Part shown: positions 1-9,723 of the stretch, one piece after another
Numbering within the stretch: position 1 is the first letter of the stretch
Layout of the letters: every line of letters begins with the position of its first letter
Source: Winslowiella toletana
GTDB taxonomy: Bacteria; Pseudomonadota; Gammaproteobacteria; Enterobacterales; Enterobacteriaceae
Direction: 5' to 3'
Assembly (NCBI RefSeq): GCF_032164335.1
Contig: NZ_CP134152.1
Location: 186,001-250,000 of the forward strand
DNA: 64,000 nt
Notes under the pieces: generated by a model
What the model was told of the DNA's origin: nothing
Seen by the model: only the letters and a program-made list of their open reading frames with translations
The model's database searches: none
Position numbers and translations under genes: made by a program

Positions 1-1031
1 CTGACGAAGATATTCATGCGCTGTACAGCTACTTTATGCTGGCGGTAAAACCGGTTGATATTGCGCCGGATGAGCATACCGATCTGAGCTTTCCGTTTAA
101 TATCCGCCAGATCATGTGGGGCTGGAATCTGCTGTACCGCAGTGATAAACCGTTTGAAAAACAGCCTGATTTATCAGAACAGCTGAATCGGGGTAAATAC
201 CTGGTTGATGTGCTGGCGCACTGTAGCACCTGCCATACGCCGCGCAATATGATGATGGCTGAAGACAGTAGCCAGTATCTGGCCGGTAGCCCGCTGGGCG
301 GCTGGTATGCGCCGAATATCACGCCGGATAGCAGCGGAATTGGCGACTGGAGTCAGGATGATATTGTCAGCTACCTGAAAACCGGTCATCTGGCTGGAAA
401 AGCGCAGGCGGCGGGGCCGATGGCTGAAGCGGTGGAGCACAGCTTCCGTTATCTCGGTGATGACGATCTGCATGCCATTGCGGCCTGGATTCAACAGATT
501 CCGGCGATCAAAACGCCAGTGGCGACGCCGTCAGCACAGGCAGCAGAGCCGCGGGATATAAATCAACTGGTGAAAGGACAGGGGGATCAATCCTCGCTGG
601 CCGACAGCAGTTCAACCGATGGTGCTGAACTGTATAACGGTGCTTGCGCCAGCTGTCATGGGCGCGAAGGGCAGGGCACAGCGGACAATTTCTATCCTTC
701 ACTGACTAAAAATAGCGCGGTCTCTGGCCCGACGGCGCAAAATTTGGTGATGACCATTGTCGACGGTATCCATCGCAAAAGCAGTGACAGCGATGTCGGG
801 ATGCCGGCTTTCGGTCAGCAGTTGAATGATGCGCAGATTGCTGCCGTCACCCACTACGTGCGTCAGCAGTTTGGCAATATCAATGAGGATATCTCGGCGG
901 AACAGGTTAAAACTCTGCGTAGCGGTGGCGAAGCGCCATTTATCGTGCGCTATGTTGATTATCTGATTGCGGCTGGAGTGTTTATCGCGTTGTTATTGTT
1001 GCTGTTAATCGTACGTCTGCGGAAGAAATAG
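1..1031 (+). CDS. Membrane-anchored multihaem cytochrome c subunit of a periplasmic dehydrogenase (5' end missing)
   Basis: The reading frame is already open at the left edge (codons in phase from base 3), so only the C-terminal part is present. Two CXXCH haem motifs are visible: CSTCH at bases 222-236 and CASCH at 645-659. Related subunits have three haems, so one probably lies upstream of the window. The protein ends in one hydrophobic helix and a short basic tail (RLRKK), which would anchor the haem domains on the periplasmic side of the inner membrane. This is the layout of the cytochrome subunit of gluconate 2-dehydrogenase or alcohol/aldehyde dehydrogenases, which pass electrons from an FAD or PQQ subunit to ubiquinone. 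The catalytic subunit is not in view, so the substrate is unknown. Confidence 0.8.
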   Translation, partial: DEDIHALYSYFMLAVKPVDIAPDEHTDLSFPFNIRQIMWGWNLLYRSDKPFEKQPDLSEQLNRGKYLVDVLAHCSTCHTPRNMMMAEDSSQYLAGSPLGGWYAPNITPDSSGIGDWSQDDIVSYLKTGHLAGKAQAAGPMAEAVEHSFRYLGDDDLHAIAAWIQQIPAIKTPVATPSAQAAEPRDINQLVKGQGDQSSLADSSSTDGAELYNGACASCHGREGQGTADNFYPSLTKNSAVSGPTAQNLVMTIVDGIHRKSSDSDVGMPAFGQQLNDAQIAAVTHYVRQQFGNINEDISAEQVKTLRSGGEAPFIVRYVDYLIAAGVFIALLLLLLIVRLRKK

Positions 1032-1038
1032 TCAAAAA

Positions 1039-1066
1039 AACGGCATCCCCCGCCGGGGATGCCGTT
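1039..1066. terminator. Bidirectional terminator between the cytochrome gene and narI
   Basis: A perfect 12-bp stem (AACGGCATCCCC / GGGGATGCCGTT) with a 4-base loop CGCC lies between the convergent cytochrome c gene and narI. It has an A-run on its left and TTAATTTT on its right, so it can act as an intrinsic terminator in both directions. Confidence 0.85.
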
Positions 1067-1078
1067 AATTTTGTGCGG

Positions 1079-1756
1079 TTAGCCTCTTTTACGCACCAGC
1101 TGAGTGCGGCGGGTAATAAATTCCAGCGGCACGCTCCAGATATGCACCAGACGCGTAAAAGGAAACAGCAGAAACAGCGTCATACCGGTGATCAGATGCA
1201 CGCGGAAGATCGGCGCCACGCCATCAAGGTATTGTGACGCACCAAAGCGGAAGGTCACGATGTGCTGCGCCCAGTTCACCAGCTTCATCATTTCGCTGCC
1301 GTCCATATGCTGCGCCGAAAAAGGTATGGTGGCGAGTCCAAGTGTCACCTGCACCATTAACAGCGCCAGAATCAAAATATCAGCGACGCTGGATGAGGCA
1401 CGCACTCGGGCAACAAACAGGCGGCGATACAGCAGCATCATGCCGCCAATCCACATGGTTACGCCGCAGATGCCGCCCAGCACCATCGCCATCCACTGTT
1501 TAGCGGGCAATGACAGGAACGACTGATACATCCAGTGCGGTGTCAGCATGCCCACTATGTGACCGAAAAAAATTCCGATCACGCCGATGTGAAACAGATT
1601 CGACGCCAGGCGCATCCAGCGTTTATCGAGAATCTGGCTCGAACCGGCGCGCCAGCTGTACTGACCGTAGTCGTAGCGGAGCAGGCTACCGAGCAGGAAG
1701 ACAGTACCGACGATATACGGATAGATATCAAAGAAAAACAGGTTAAAGAACGACAT
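1079..1756 (-). CDS. narI: Respiratory nitrate reductase gamma subunit, cytochrome b
   Basis: NarI, 225 residues, the same length as the E. coli protein. It is the five-helix membrane anchor that takes electrons from quinol through two b haems and hands them to NarH. Candidate haem-ligand histidines are visible in [14 protein letters not shown] near residues 50-70 and in the C-terminal helix pair (RVHLITG and RLVHIW). It is the last gene of narGHJI. Its start overlaps the narJ stop by one base, so translation is probably coupled. The gene ends just before the bidirectional terminator. Confidence 0.97.
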   Translation of the reverse strand: MSFFNLFFFDIYPYIVGTVFLLGSLLRYDYGQYSWRAGSSQILDKRWMRLASNLFHIGVIGIFFGHIVGMLTPHWMYQSFLSLPAKQWMAMVLGGICGVTMWIGGMMLLYRRLFVARVRASSSVADILILALLMVQVTLGLATIPFSAQHMDGSEMMKLVNWAQHIVTFRFGASQYLDGVAPIFRVHLITGMTLFLLFPFTRLVHIWSVPLEFITRRTQLVRKRG

Positions 1757-2481
1757 TATTTTCTCTCCCGATTCTTCGGCTGTGCTTGCTCAATATTGAG
1801 ATACTGCGGAGCCACAGCGCCGGAAAAACGCTGCTGATGCTGACGCGTCTCGCCACAATCACCCTGCTGGGTTGCCATAAAACGTACCTGTTCTTCTTCC
1901 CACACCGCGTCCAGCGCGGCGGGGGTATCATCACGTGCCTCTTGCCCGACCTGGTGTTGCAGGTTTTCACTGCTGGCGTCGCTGCCGGAGAGCTGGGTTA
2001 ACAGATCCAGCAGCAGTGCGTAATGACTGTCGCGTTGATGCAGGCGTGCTGCCAGCAGCGCCAGAATCGGCGCAATGCTTTCCAGCCAGCTGGTGGCTTC
2101 TTCGCTGCTGAGCTGCGCGAGAAATTCGAGAAACAGCGGCAGATGATCCGGCAGCTCATTGCTGTTCAGATCGAATCCGGCCTTGCGATAGTGATCCAGC
2201 AGATCGACCATTGCCTGGCCGCGATCGCGTGATTCGCCATGCACATGTTCAAACAGCAACAGCGACAGCGATCGGCCACGATCGAACAGGCTACCGTAGT
2301 CGGCCTGTGCATCTAACAGGCGGCCAGAGATACGCCACTCAATCACGCGCTTCAGCACTGCCTGCTGGCTGGCGTTAAGTTCTGTTAGCTCATCCACGGC
2401 TTCCAGCAGTTCGCTTTTTGCCTGCCAGAGAGACTCGTCGGGATAGTCGAGTAATCGGGAAAGTATCAGTAACGATCTCAT
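1756..2481 (-). CDS. narJ: Nitrate reductase molybdenum cofactor assembly chaperone
   Basis: NarJ, 241 residues, a cytoplasmic all-helical chaperone of the TorD/NarJ family. It binds apo-NarG and assists molybdenum cofactor and FeS insertion before NarGH docks on NarI; it is not part of the finished enzyme. The N-terminus ([14 protein letters not shown]) and the [15 protein letters not shown] segment are typical of the family. The C-terminal third is acidic and low in complexity. It sits between narH and narI with one-base overlaps on both sides, as expected for a coupled operon. Confidence 0.97.
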   Translation of the reverse strand: MRSLLILSRLLDYPDESLWQAKSELLEAVDELTELNASQQAVLKRVIEWRISGRLLDAQADYGSLFDRGRSLSLLLFEHVHGESRDRGQAMVDLLDHYRKAGFDLNSNELPDHLPLFLEFLAQLSSEEATSWLESIAPILALLAARLHQRDSHYALLLDLLTQLSGSDASSENLQHQVGQEARDDTPAALDAVWEEEQVRFMATQQGDCGETRQHQQRFSGAVAPQYLNIEQAQPKNRERK

Positions 2482-4016
2482 TAGCGGCCTCCCGTGGTTT
2501 TGGCATCAACGTTAATCGCATCAATACGTTTAGAGTTGAACAAGTCGAATTTGCTGTTGCTGCCGTGGCAGCCATCGCCAAAGCTAAAGCCGCAACCGTT
2601 GCGTTCCGGGAAGGCATCGCGCGCCAGTTCACGGTGGCTGGAAGGCACCACAAAACGATCTTCGTAGTTTGCAATCGCCAGATAGCGATACATCTCTTTC
2701 GCTTGTTGTTCAGTCAGGCCGACCTCTTCCAGCGCACTGATATCGTGCTTGCCTTCAACGGTTTCCATGCGTTTATAGTGGCGCATCGCCAGAATACGTT
2801 TCAGCGCCAGTGCTACCGGTTTGGTATCCCCGGCCGTCAGCAGATTAGCCAGATATTGCAGTGGGATGCGCAGCGAATCGATATCCGGCAGCACGCCGTT
2901 TTGTTCCAGCACGCCAGCATCGGCGGCAGACTGAATTGGCGACAGCGGCGGCACATACCATACCATCGGCAGGGTGCGATATTCCGGATGGAGCGGCAGT
3001 GCCAGCTTCCATTCCATCGCCATTTTGTACACCGGCGAGCGCTGTGCGGCTTCAATAACGCTCATCGGAACACCATCTTTCTCTGCCTGTGCAATCACCG
3101 CCGGATCGTGAGGGTTGAGGAATACCGACAGCTGGCGCTCATACAGATCCTGCGTATTCTCAGTCGAGGCGGCTTGCTCGATGGCATCGGCATCGTACAG
3201 CACCACACCGAGGTAGCGAATACGTCCGACACAGGTTTCGGAACAGACGGTTGGCATGCCTGATTCAATGCGCGGGTAACAGAAAATGCACTTCTCAGAC
3301 TTGCCGCTCTTCCAGTTGAAGTAGATTTTTTTGTACGGGCAGCCGCTGACGCACATGCGCCAGCCACGGCATTTATCCTCATCGATCAGCACGATGCCAT
3401 CTTCTTCACGTTTATAGATGGCACCACTTGGGCAGCTGGCGGCACAGGCTGGGTTCAGACAGTGCTCGCAGAGACGCGGCAGATACATCATAAAAGTGCT
3501 TTCAAACTGGCCGTACATCTCTTTCTGGATATGCTCAAAGTTTTGATCCTTTGAGCGTTTGGCAAACTCGCCGCCGAGATCGTCTTCCCAGTTAGCGCTG
3601 CGATGGATTTTATCCATCCGTTTGCCGGTCAGCAGCGAGCGCGGCCGCGCAATCGGCTGTGCTTTACCGGGCTTCGCGGTGTGCAGATGCTGATAATCGA
3701 AATCGAATGGCTCGTAGTAATCATCGATCTGCGGCATATGCGGGTTAGCAAACAGATTGGCCAAAATGCTGAGTCGTCCGCCCTGACGCGGCTGCAATTT
3801 GCCGCTGATCTTGCGAATCCAGCCACCTTTCCATTTCTCCTGATTTTCCCAGTCAATCGGGTAGCCGAGGCCGGGTTTGGTCTCGACGTTATTAAACCAG
3901 GCATATTCCATGCCTTCGCGGCTGGTCCAGACGTTTTTACAGGTGACTGAGCAAGTGTGGCAGCCAATGCACTTATCCAGATTCATCACCATGCCAACTT
4001 GTGAGCGGATTTTCAT
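2481..4016 (-). CDS. narH: Respiratory nitrate reductase beta subunit, iron-sulphur protein
   Basis: NarH, 511 residues (E. coli 512). It carries the FeS clusters that relay electrons from NarI haem to the NarG active site on the cytoplasmic face of the membrane. Cysteine clusters are visible at the N-terminus (CIGCHTCSVTC), in the middle (CEHCLNPACAASC and CRGWRMCVSGC) and at EKCIFC. The CRGWRMC motif has Trp in place of one Cys, as in the family's 3Fe-4S site. The start overlaps the narG stop by four bases (ATGA type). No disruption is seen. Confidence 0.98.
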   Translation of the reverse strand: MKIRSQVGMVMNLDKCIGCHTCSVTCKNVWTSREGMEYAWFNNVETKPGLGYPIDWENQEKWKGGWIRKISGKLQPRQGGRLSILANLFANPHMPQIDDYYEPFDFDYQHLHTAKPGKAQPIARPRSLLTGKRMDKIHRSANWEDDLGGEFAKRSKDQNFEHIQKEMYGQFESTFMMYLPRLCEHCLNPACAASCPSGAIYKREEDGIVLIDEDKCRGWRMCVSGCPYKKIYFNWKSGKSEKCIFCYPRIESGMPTVCSETCVGRIRYLGVVLYDADAIEQAASTENTQDLYERQLSVFLNPHDPAVIAQAEKDGVPMSVIEAAQRSPVYKMAMEWKLALPLHPEYRTLPMVWYVPPLSPIQSAADAGVLEQNGVLPDIDSLRIPLQYLANLLTAGDTKPVALALKRILAMRHYKRMETVEGKHDISALEEVGLTEQQAKEMYRYLAIANYEDRFVVPSSHRELARDAFPERNGCGFSFGDGCHGSNSKFDLFNSKRIDAINVDAKTTGGR

Positions 4017-7000
4017 TTCACTGTCCCCTTGGCCACTGCCGCTTGTTCACTGTCACTGTTTTCATCATCCAGCCAGTCGACACGGCGCATTTTGCGCACT
4101 ACGACAAACTCATCGCGGTTTGAACCGACGGTGCCGTAGTAGTTAAAGCCGTAGGCTTGCTGGGCATAACCGCCAATCATATGGGTCGGTTTCGGACTGA
4201 TACGGGTCACCGAGTTGTGAATTCCCCCGCGCTGGCCGGTAATTTCGGAGCCAGGAATATTCACCAGTCGTTCCTGCGCGTGATACATCATCACCATGCC
4301 AGGTTTAATGCGCTGGCTGACGATGGCGCGTGCCGACAGCGCACCGTGGGTATTAAACGCTTCGATCCAGTCGTTATCTTCAATCCCCAAATCGCGGGCG
4401 TCGTCTTCACTCAGCCAGACAATCGGGCCGCCGCGCGCCAGCGTCAGCATCAACAAGTTGTCGCTGTAGGTAGAGTGAATACCCCATTTCTGGTGCGGGG
4501 TGATAAAGTTCAGCGCTTTTTCCGGGTTGCCATTCGACTTACGGTTAAGCAACGGCTGCGCGCTGCGGGTATCGATTGGTGGGCGATACACCATCAGGTT
4601 TTCACCAAATGCCAGCATCCACGGGTGATCCTGATACAGCTGCTGACGGCCACTCAGGGTGCGCCACGGAATCAGCTCGTGCACGTTGGTATAACCGGCG
4701 TTATAAGAAACGTGTTCATCTTCAAGGCCTGACCAGGTCGGGCTGGAGATGATTTTGCGCGGTTGCGCCTGTAAATCGCGGAAGCGAATTTTTACTTCAC
4801 GCTTTGGCAGTGCCAGATGGGCATGGTCGCGGCCGGTAAATTTGCCCAGTGACTGCCAGGCTTTTACCGCGACTTCACCATTGGTTTCCGGTGCCAGCGT
4901 CAGAATCACTTCAGCCGCATCTTTGGCGGTGTTGATCACCGGACGTCCTTGCGCGCTGCCGCTTTCATGGCGGCGATTCAGCCGGCCCAGCAGCTCCACT
5001 TCTTCTTCGGTATTCCAGAAAATGCCTTTGCTGCCGTTGCCAAGCTTATCCATCAGCGGACCAAGCGAGGTAAAGCGCTCATAGGTTTCCGGATAATTAC
5101 GCTCGACTACCGCGATATTCGGCGCGGTTTTACCTGGAATCAGATCGCACTCGCCTTTTTTCCACTCTTTAATATCACCGGTTTGCCCCAGCTCTTCGGC
5201 GGAATCGTGCTGCAACGGAACGGTAACCACATCGGTTTCCACTCCCAAATGGCCGACGCAAACTTGCGAGAAGGCTTTCGCTATCCCTTTATAAATTTCC
5301 CAGTCGCTGCGTGAATCCCAGCAGGGATCAACTGCCGCCGACAGTGGGTGAATAAACGGATGCATATCCGAAGTATTCATATCGTCTTTTTCATACCAGG
5401 TGGCGGTAGGCAGCACGATGTCGGAATAGAGACAGGTGGTCGACATACGGAAATCCAGTGTAACCACCAGATCCAGCTTGCCTTCGCGGCCTTGTTCCAG
5501 CCACTCGACCTCTTCCGGACGCTGACGCCCTTGTTCACCGAGATCGGTTTGCTGAATGCCATGCTCGGTACCCAGCAGGTATTTCAGCATGTATTCATGG
5601 CCTTTACCGGAAGAGCCAAGCACGTTTGAGCGCCAGACAAACAGGTTACGCGGTGAGTTCTGCGGCGCGTCCGGTTGTTCAGCGGCAAAGCGGATATCGC
5701 CGGATTTCAGTGCATCCACCAGATATTCTTTCGGCGTCTGACCGGCGGCGGCGGCGGCTTTCGCCAGCCCAAGCGGGTTAGTATCCAGCTGCGGTGCCGA
5801 AGGCAGCCAGCCCATACGTTCGGCGCGCACGTTGAAGTCAATCAGGCTGCCGCTGTAGCGTTTTTTATCCGCCAGCGGAGAAAGGATCTCTTCCGTACTC
5901 AGAGTCTCATAGCGCCACTGACTGGAGTGATTGTAGAAAAATGAGGTGCCGTTCATCTGGCGTGGCGGACGCGTCCAGTCAAGGGCGAACGCCAGTGGCA
6001 GCCAGCCGGTCTGCGGACGCAGTTTTTCCTGGCCGACATAGTGCGCCCAGCCACCGCCGGTTTGACCGACGCAGCCACAGAACACCAGCAGGTTGATGAT
6101 GCCACGGTAGTTCATATCCATATGGAACCAGTGGTTGATACCGGCACCGACGATAATCATCGAACGACCATGGGTTTTATCAGCATTATCGGCAAACTCG
6201 CGCGCAATGCGGATCATATCCTGCTGCGGCACACCGGTAATTTTTTCTGCCCAACCTGGCGTATAGGCTTTAATTTCACTGTAATCGCTGGCGCTCTGGC
6301 TGTCGTCGACTTTTGCATCGCCCCAGTCGCGGGCAATACCGTAATTTGCCAGCGTTAAATCAAATACGCTGGCAACCAGCGCGCTGCTGCCATCAGCCAG
6401 CGTTATACGTTTCGCGGCGATCGGATGTGAAATGACATCTGACAGTGCCACCGGGCGGAAGTGTTCGCTTTCAATTCCGCCAAAGTAAGGGAACAGCGTA
6501 TTGGCGATTTCGTCATGCTGGCCGAGCAGCGACAGTTGCAGCGTGACGTCACGGCCATCATTGCCCGCGCGCTGTTCAAGATTCCATTTGCCTTGCTCAC
6601 CCCAGCGGAATCCAATTGAGCCTTGTGGCGCAACCAGATCGCCTTGTTGATCGACGGCGATAGTTTTCCATTCCGGATTGTTGTTTTCACCGAGAGCGCC
6701 GAGCAGATCGGCGGCGCGCAGCTGACGTCCGGCGACATAAAAGCCATCCTCGCGTTGATCCAGCATGACCAGCATCGGTAAATCACTGTAGCGGCGGGCG
6801 TAATCCAGGAAATAACTGCTCGGCTTTTGCAGATAAAACTCTTTCAGAATCACGTGGCCCATCGCCAGTGCCATTGCGCTGTCGGTACCCTGTTTTGGTG
6901 CCAGCCACTGATCGCACAGCTTCACGACATCGGCATAATCAGGCGTCACTGCGACGGTTTTGGTGCCTTTGTAGCGCACTTCGGTAAAGAAATGGGCATC

Positions 7001-7789
7001 CGGAGTACGGGTCTGCGCGACGTTTGAACCCCAGGCAATCAGATAAGACGAGTTATACCAGTCGGCGGATTCCGGCACGTCGGTCTGCTCACCCCAGGTC
7101 ATCGGTGATGCTGGCGGCAAATCGCAGTACCAGTCATAGAAGCTCAGGCAGGTGGCACCGATTAATGACAGATAGCGCGCACCGGCGGCATAAGAAACCA
7201 TCGACATCGCCGGAATCGGCGAAAAGCCAGCAATGCGGTCAGGGCCGAAGGTTTTCGCGGTATAGACGTTAGCGGCGGCGATCAGCTCGTTCATTTCCGC
7301 CCAGCTGGAGCGCACCAGCCCGCCGCGCCCGCGCGCTTGTTTGTAACGTTTTGATTTTTCAGGATCGTTAATAATGCTTGCCCAGGCATCTACCGGATCC
7401 TGATGCTGCTGGCGTGCTTCACGCCACATTTCCAGCAGCTGCTGGCGAATTTGAGGATATTTCAGGCGGTTGGCGCTGTAGATATACCATGAATAACTGG
7501 CACCACGCGGGCAGCCACGCGGTTCGTGATTCGGCAGGTCGGGGCGAGTTTCTGGATAATCGGTTTGCTGAGTTTCCCAGGTGACCAGGCCGTTTTTAAC
7601 ATAAATCTTCCAGCTGCATGATCCCGTACAGTTCACACCGTGTGTGGAGCGAACGATTTTGTCATGCTGCCAGCGTTGACGATAACTGTCTTCCCAGTCC
7701 CGGTTGGTTGCCAGCGTCTGACCATAACCATCGGCAAAGGGTTCTGCCAGTTCCTTGAAATATCGGAACCGATCCAGAAACTTACTCAT
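4013..7789 (-). CDS. narG: Respiratory nitrate reductase alpha subunit, molybdopterin catalytic subunit
   Basis: NarG, 1258 residues, reduces nitrate to nitrite at a Mo-bis-MGD centre in the cytoplasm, coupled to quinol oxidation through NarH and NarI. The N-terminal FeS site HGVNCTGSC (His50, Cys54, Cys58) is present, as is TWGEQTDVPESADWY, which contains the aspartate molybdenum ligand of the family. The open frame extends three codons upstream to a GTG, but the ATG at 7787-7789 gives MSKFLDRFRYF, identical to the usual NarG start, and has GAGGAG nine bases before it. It is first in the operon and divergent from narK, without narXL in the window. Confidence 0.98.
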   Translation of the reverse strand: MSKFLDRFRYFKELAEPFADGYGQTLATNRDWEDSYRQRWQHDKIVRSTHGVNCTGSCSWKIYVKNGLVTWETQQTDYPETRPDLPNHEPRGCPRGASYSWYIYSANRLKYPQIRQQLLEMWREARQQHQDPVDAWASIINDPEKSKRYKQARGRGGLVRSSWAEMNELIAAANVYTAKTFGPDRIAGFSPIPAMSMVSYAAGARYLSLIGATCLSFYDWYCDLPPASPMTWGEQTDVPESADWYNSSYLIAWGSNVAQTRTPDAHFFTEVRYKGTKTVAVTPDYADVVKLCDQWLAPKQGTDSAMALAMGHVILKEFYLQKPSSYFLDYARRYSDLPMLVMLDQREDGFYVAGRQLRAADLLGALGENNNPEWKTIAVDQQGDLVAPQGSIGFRWGEQGKWNLEQRAGNDGRDVTLQLSLLGQHDEIANTLFPYFGGIESEHFRPVALSDVISHPIAAKRITLADGSSALVASVFDLTLANYGIARDWGDAKVDDSQSASDYSEIKAYTPGWAEKITGVPQQDMIRIAREFADNADKTHGRSMIIVGAGINHWFHMDMNYRGIINLLVFCGCVGQTGGGWAHYVGQEKLRPQTGWLPLAFALDWTRPPRQMNGTSFFYNHSSQWRYETLSTEEILSPLADKKRYSGSLIDFNVRAERMGWLPSAPQLDTNPLGLAKAAAAAGQTPKEYLVDALKSGDIRFAAEQPDAPQNSPRNLFVWRSNVLGSSGKGHEYMLKYLLGTEHGIQQTDLGEQGRQRPEEVEWLEQGREGKLDLVVTLDFRMSTTCLYSDIVLPTATWYEKDDMNTSDMHPFIHPLSAAVDPCWDSRSDWEIYKGIAKAFSQVCVGHLGVETDVVTVPLQHDSAEELGQTGDIKEWKKGECDLIPGKTAPNIAVVERNYPETYERFTSLGPLMDKLGNGSKGIFWNTEEEVELLGRLNRRHESGSAQGRPVINTAKDAAEVILTLAPETNGEVAVKAWQSLGKFTGRDHAHLALPKREVKIRFRDLQAQPRKIISSPTWSGLEDEHVSYNAGYTNVHELIPWRTLSGRQQLYQDHPWMLAFGENLMVYRPPIDTRSAQPLLNRKSNGNPEKALNFITPHQKWGIHSTYSDNLLMLTLARGGPIVWLSEDDARDLGIEDNDWIEAFNTHGALSARAIVSQRIKPGMVMMYHAQERLVNIPGSEITGQRGGIHNSVTRISPKPTHMIGGYAQQAYGFNYYGTVGSNRDEFVVVRKMRRVDWLDDENSDSEQAAVAKGTVK

Positions 7790-8095
7790 TCGACACACTC
7801 CTCACAGATCAAATAACTGCAAAAACGATTTATTATCATTCGCGAATAAAACGCGTTGTTTTGGCATGATCAGTTAATAAAATTTCAGTTCGTAAGCTGA
7901 CTATTCAATAAGGGTCGGCGACATAATGAAATTACTGTCTCTCTAACCCGAAGTGAGTAGAAATTAATTTCACAGAACACTTTACAAACTCACCTGCGAT
8001 CAACCAGAATTCAATTCACTCGGCAAAAGTGATGTCTCAAAGCTGGTCAAATTTTCCCAATAGCATGTCAGAAAACATTGAGAGGATATTGATCT
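7790..8095. promoter_or_regulatory. Divergent narG-narK promoter region
   Basis: This 306-base gap holds the start signals for narG (minus) and narK (plus). The narK ribosome site AGAGGA is at 8081-8086. In E. coli the equivalent genes respond to Fnr and NarL. No full TTGAT-N4-ATCAA Fnr box could be read here; only half-sites such as TTGAT at 8089-8093 and ATCAA at 7999-8003 are present. The stretch is AT-rich and carries no gene. Confidence 0.5.
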
Positions 8096-9490
8096 GTGTC
8101 GTATAAAAATGACATTAAAGCCGAAAGCACCCGCGGTGTGCTGGCTACATGGACCCCCGAAGATAAAAATTTTTGGGAGCGAAGTGGAAAGAAAATTGCC
8201 GCCAGAAATCTCTGGATTTCAATTCCCTGTTTACTCCTGTCGTTCTGCGTCTGGATGTTATTCAGTACCGTTGCGCTTTACTTACCCGGAGCTGGATTTA
8301 GTTTCACCACCGACCAGTTATTTATGCTGACGGCGCTTCCTGCGCTGGCAGGCGCAATTATGCGCGTGCCCTATTCCTTTGTAATTCCTATATTTGGCGG
8401 TCGCCGCTGGACAGCTTTCAGCACTATTATTCTGGTGGTGCCAGCTATCTGGTTAGGTTTTGCGGTGCAACAACCAACTACCCCTTATTGGGTATTTGTC
8501 ATTATCGCTTTATTATGTGGCGTGGCTGGCGGTAATTTTGCATCCAGTATGGGAAATATCAGCTTTTTCTATCCAAAACATTTGCAGGGTGGCGCACTGG
8601 GACTAAATGGCGGCCTCGGCAATCTTGGCGTCAGCGTGATGCAACTGGTTGCGCCGTTGGTGATGAGCGTTGCGATTTTTGGCTCGTTTTCCGGTGCCGG
8701 TCAGGTTAGCCCGTCCGGTGATGTACGCTGGATTGAACATGCGGCATTTATCTGGGTGCCACCGCTGGTGATTTTCGCCGTTGCCGCCTGGTTTCTGATG
8801 AATGATATCGCCACTGCGAAAGCGTCACTGGCTCAACAGCTGCCGGTATTGAAACGTCCGCACATGTGGATTATGGCGTTATTGTATCTGGCTACGTTTG
8901 GCTCTTTTATCGGCTTCTCTGCCGGTTTCGCCATGCTGACCAAGACTCAATTTCCAAATGTGGTCATTCTGCATTACGCCTTCTGGGGGCCATTAATTGG
9001 CGCGCTGGCTCGTCCGGTCGGTGGCGCGCTTTCCGATCGCTTTGGTGGTTCGAAAGTCACCTTAATCAATTTTGTGATGATGGTGATTTTCGCCACGCTG
9101 ATTTTCTTTACGCTGCCGGGTGAAGGACATCAGGGCACATTTGGCGCTTTCTTTGTGGTATTCCTTGGTCTGTTCCTTACCGCCGGATTGGGCAGTGGTT
9201 CCACCTTTCAGATGATCTCAGTGATTATTCGCGCCGATACGCTGCGTCGGGTTAAACAGGTCGGAGGCAGCGAAAAACAGGCAGCGCAGGAAGCCGCCAC
9301 AGACTCTTCGGCCGCGCTGGGATTTATTTCTGCTATTGGTGCCGCCGGGGGCTTCTTTATTCCAAAAGCGTTTGGTACTTCACTGGCGCTGAGCGGATCG
9401 GCAGAAGGGGCTTTAAAACTGTTTCTGCTGTTCTATGCGATTTGCGGCGTGATTACCTGGTGGTGCTATATTCGTAAATCTATCTCGTAA
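8096..9490 (+). CDS. narK: Nitrate/nitrite antiporter of the NarK/NarU family
   Basis: NarK, 464 residues, a 12-helix major facilitator protein of the inner membrane that brings nitrate in and exports nitrite. Two nitrate-signature segments are visible: GGNFASSMGNISFFYP and the later GSGSTFQMISVI. The substrate-binding arginines expected in helices 2 and 8 fall in MRVPYSF and GALARPVGGALSDR. The start is GTG (8096-8098) with AGAGGA nine bases upstream. It is divergent from narGHJI, while E. coli narK precedes narG in the same direction. It ends at a good terminator. Confidence 0.95.
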   Translation: MSYKNDIKAESTRGVLATWTPEDKNFWERSGKKIAARNLWISIPCLLLSFCVWMLFSTVALYLPGAGFSFTTDQLFMLTALPALAGAIMRVPYSFVIPIFGGRRWTAFSTIILVVPAIWLGFAVQQPTTPYWVFVIIALLCGVAGGNFASSMGNISFFYPKHLQGGALGLNGGLGNLGVSVMQLVAPLVMSVAIFGSFSGAGQVSPSGDVRWIEHAAFIWVPPLVIFAVAAWFLMNDIATAKASLAQQLPVLKRPHMWIMALLYLATFGSFIGFSAGFAMLTKTQFPNVVILHYAFWGPLIGALARPVGGALSDRFGGSKVTLINFVMMVIFATLIFFTLPGEGHQGTFGAFFVVFLGLFLTAGLGSGSTFQMISVIIRADTLRRVKQVGGSEKQAAQEAATDSSAALGFISAIGAAGGFFIPKAFGTSLALSGSAEGALKLFLLFYAICGVITWWCYIRKSIS

Positions 9491-9520
9491 CGGCCTGCAC
9501 TACTCCACAATTGACTCTTC

Positions 9521-9541
9521 AGGGCCACACTTGCTGGCCCT
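9521..9541 (+). terminator. narK intrinsic terminator
   Basis: Stem AGGGCCA / TGGCCCT with a 7-base loop, followed by TTTTCTCTT, lies 30 bases after the narK stop. It insulates narK from the type III secretion block that starts at 9724. Confidence 0.8.
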
Positions 9542-9723
9542 TTTCTCTTCCGCTCCAGCCCGCTTAGCCGATATTTAATCAAACATTCATCAGGCTTGCC
9601 CTGTACTAACCAGACATAATCAGCGCCAGAGTAAAATCGGTGCGCAGATGCGCCATTCACTTTTCTCGCGGTGAGTGAACGGTCGATTCTCAGCGGACGT
9701 CAGACTAAAAGGACTTAAATACG

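Noticed and set aside
2418-3263. 281-codon open frame on the plus strand inside narH
   Set aside because: It lies antisense to the intact, highly conserved narH and its translation is Arg/His-rich as expected for a shadow frame.
4157-4732. 191-codon plus-strand open frame inside narG
   Set aside because: Antisense shadow of narG with no ribosome site or recognisable domain.
7860-7876. Possible Fnr box near TTTTGGCATGATCAG
   Set aside because: Only the right half fits the consensus; the left half has several mismatches.
9491-9723. Integration site of the type III island next to narK
   Set aside because: No tRNA end, integrase or direct repeat shared with the right edge near 35772-35893 was found.
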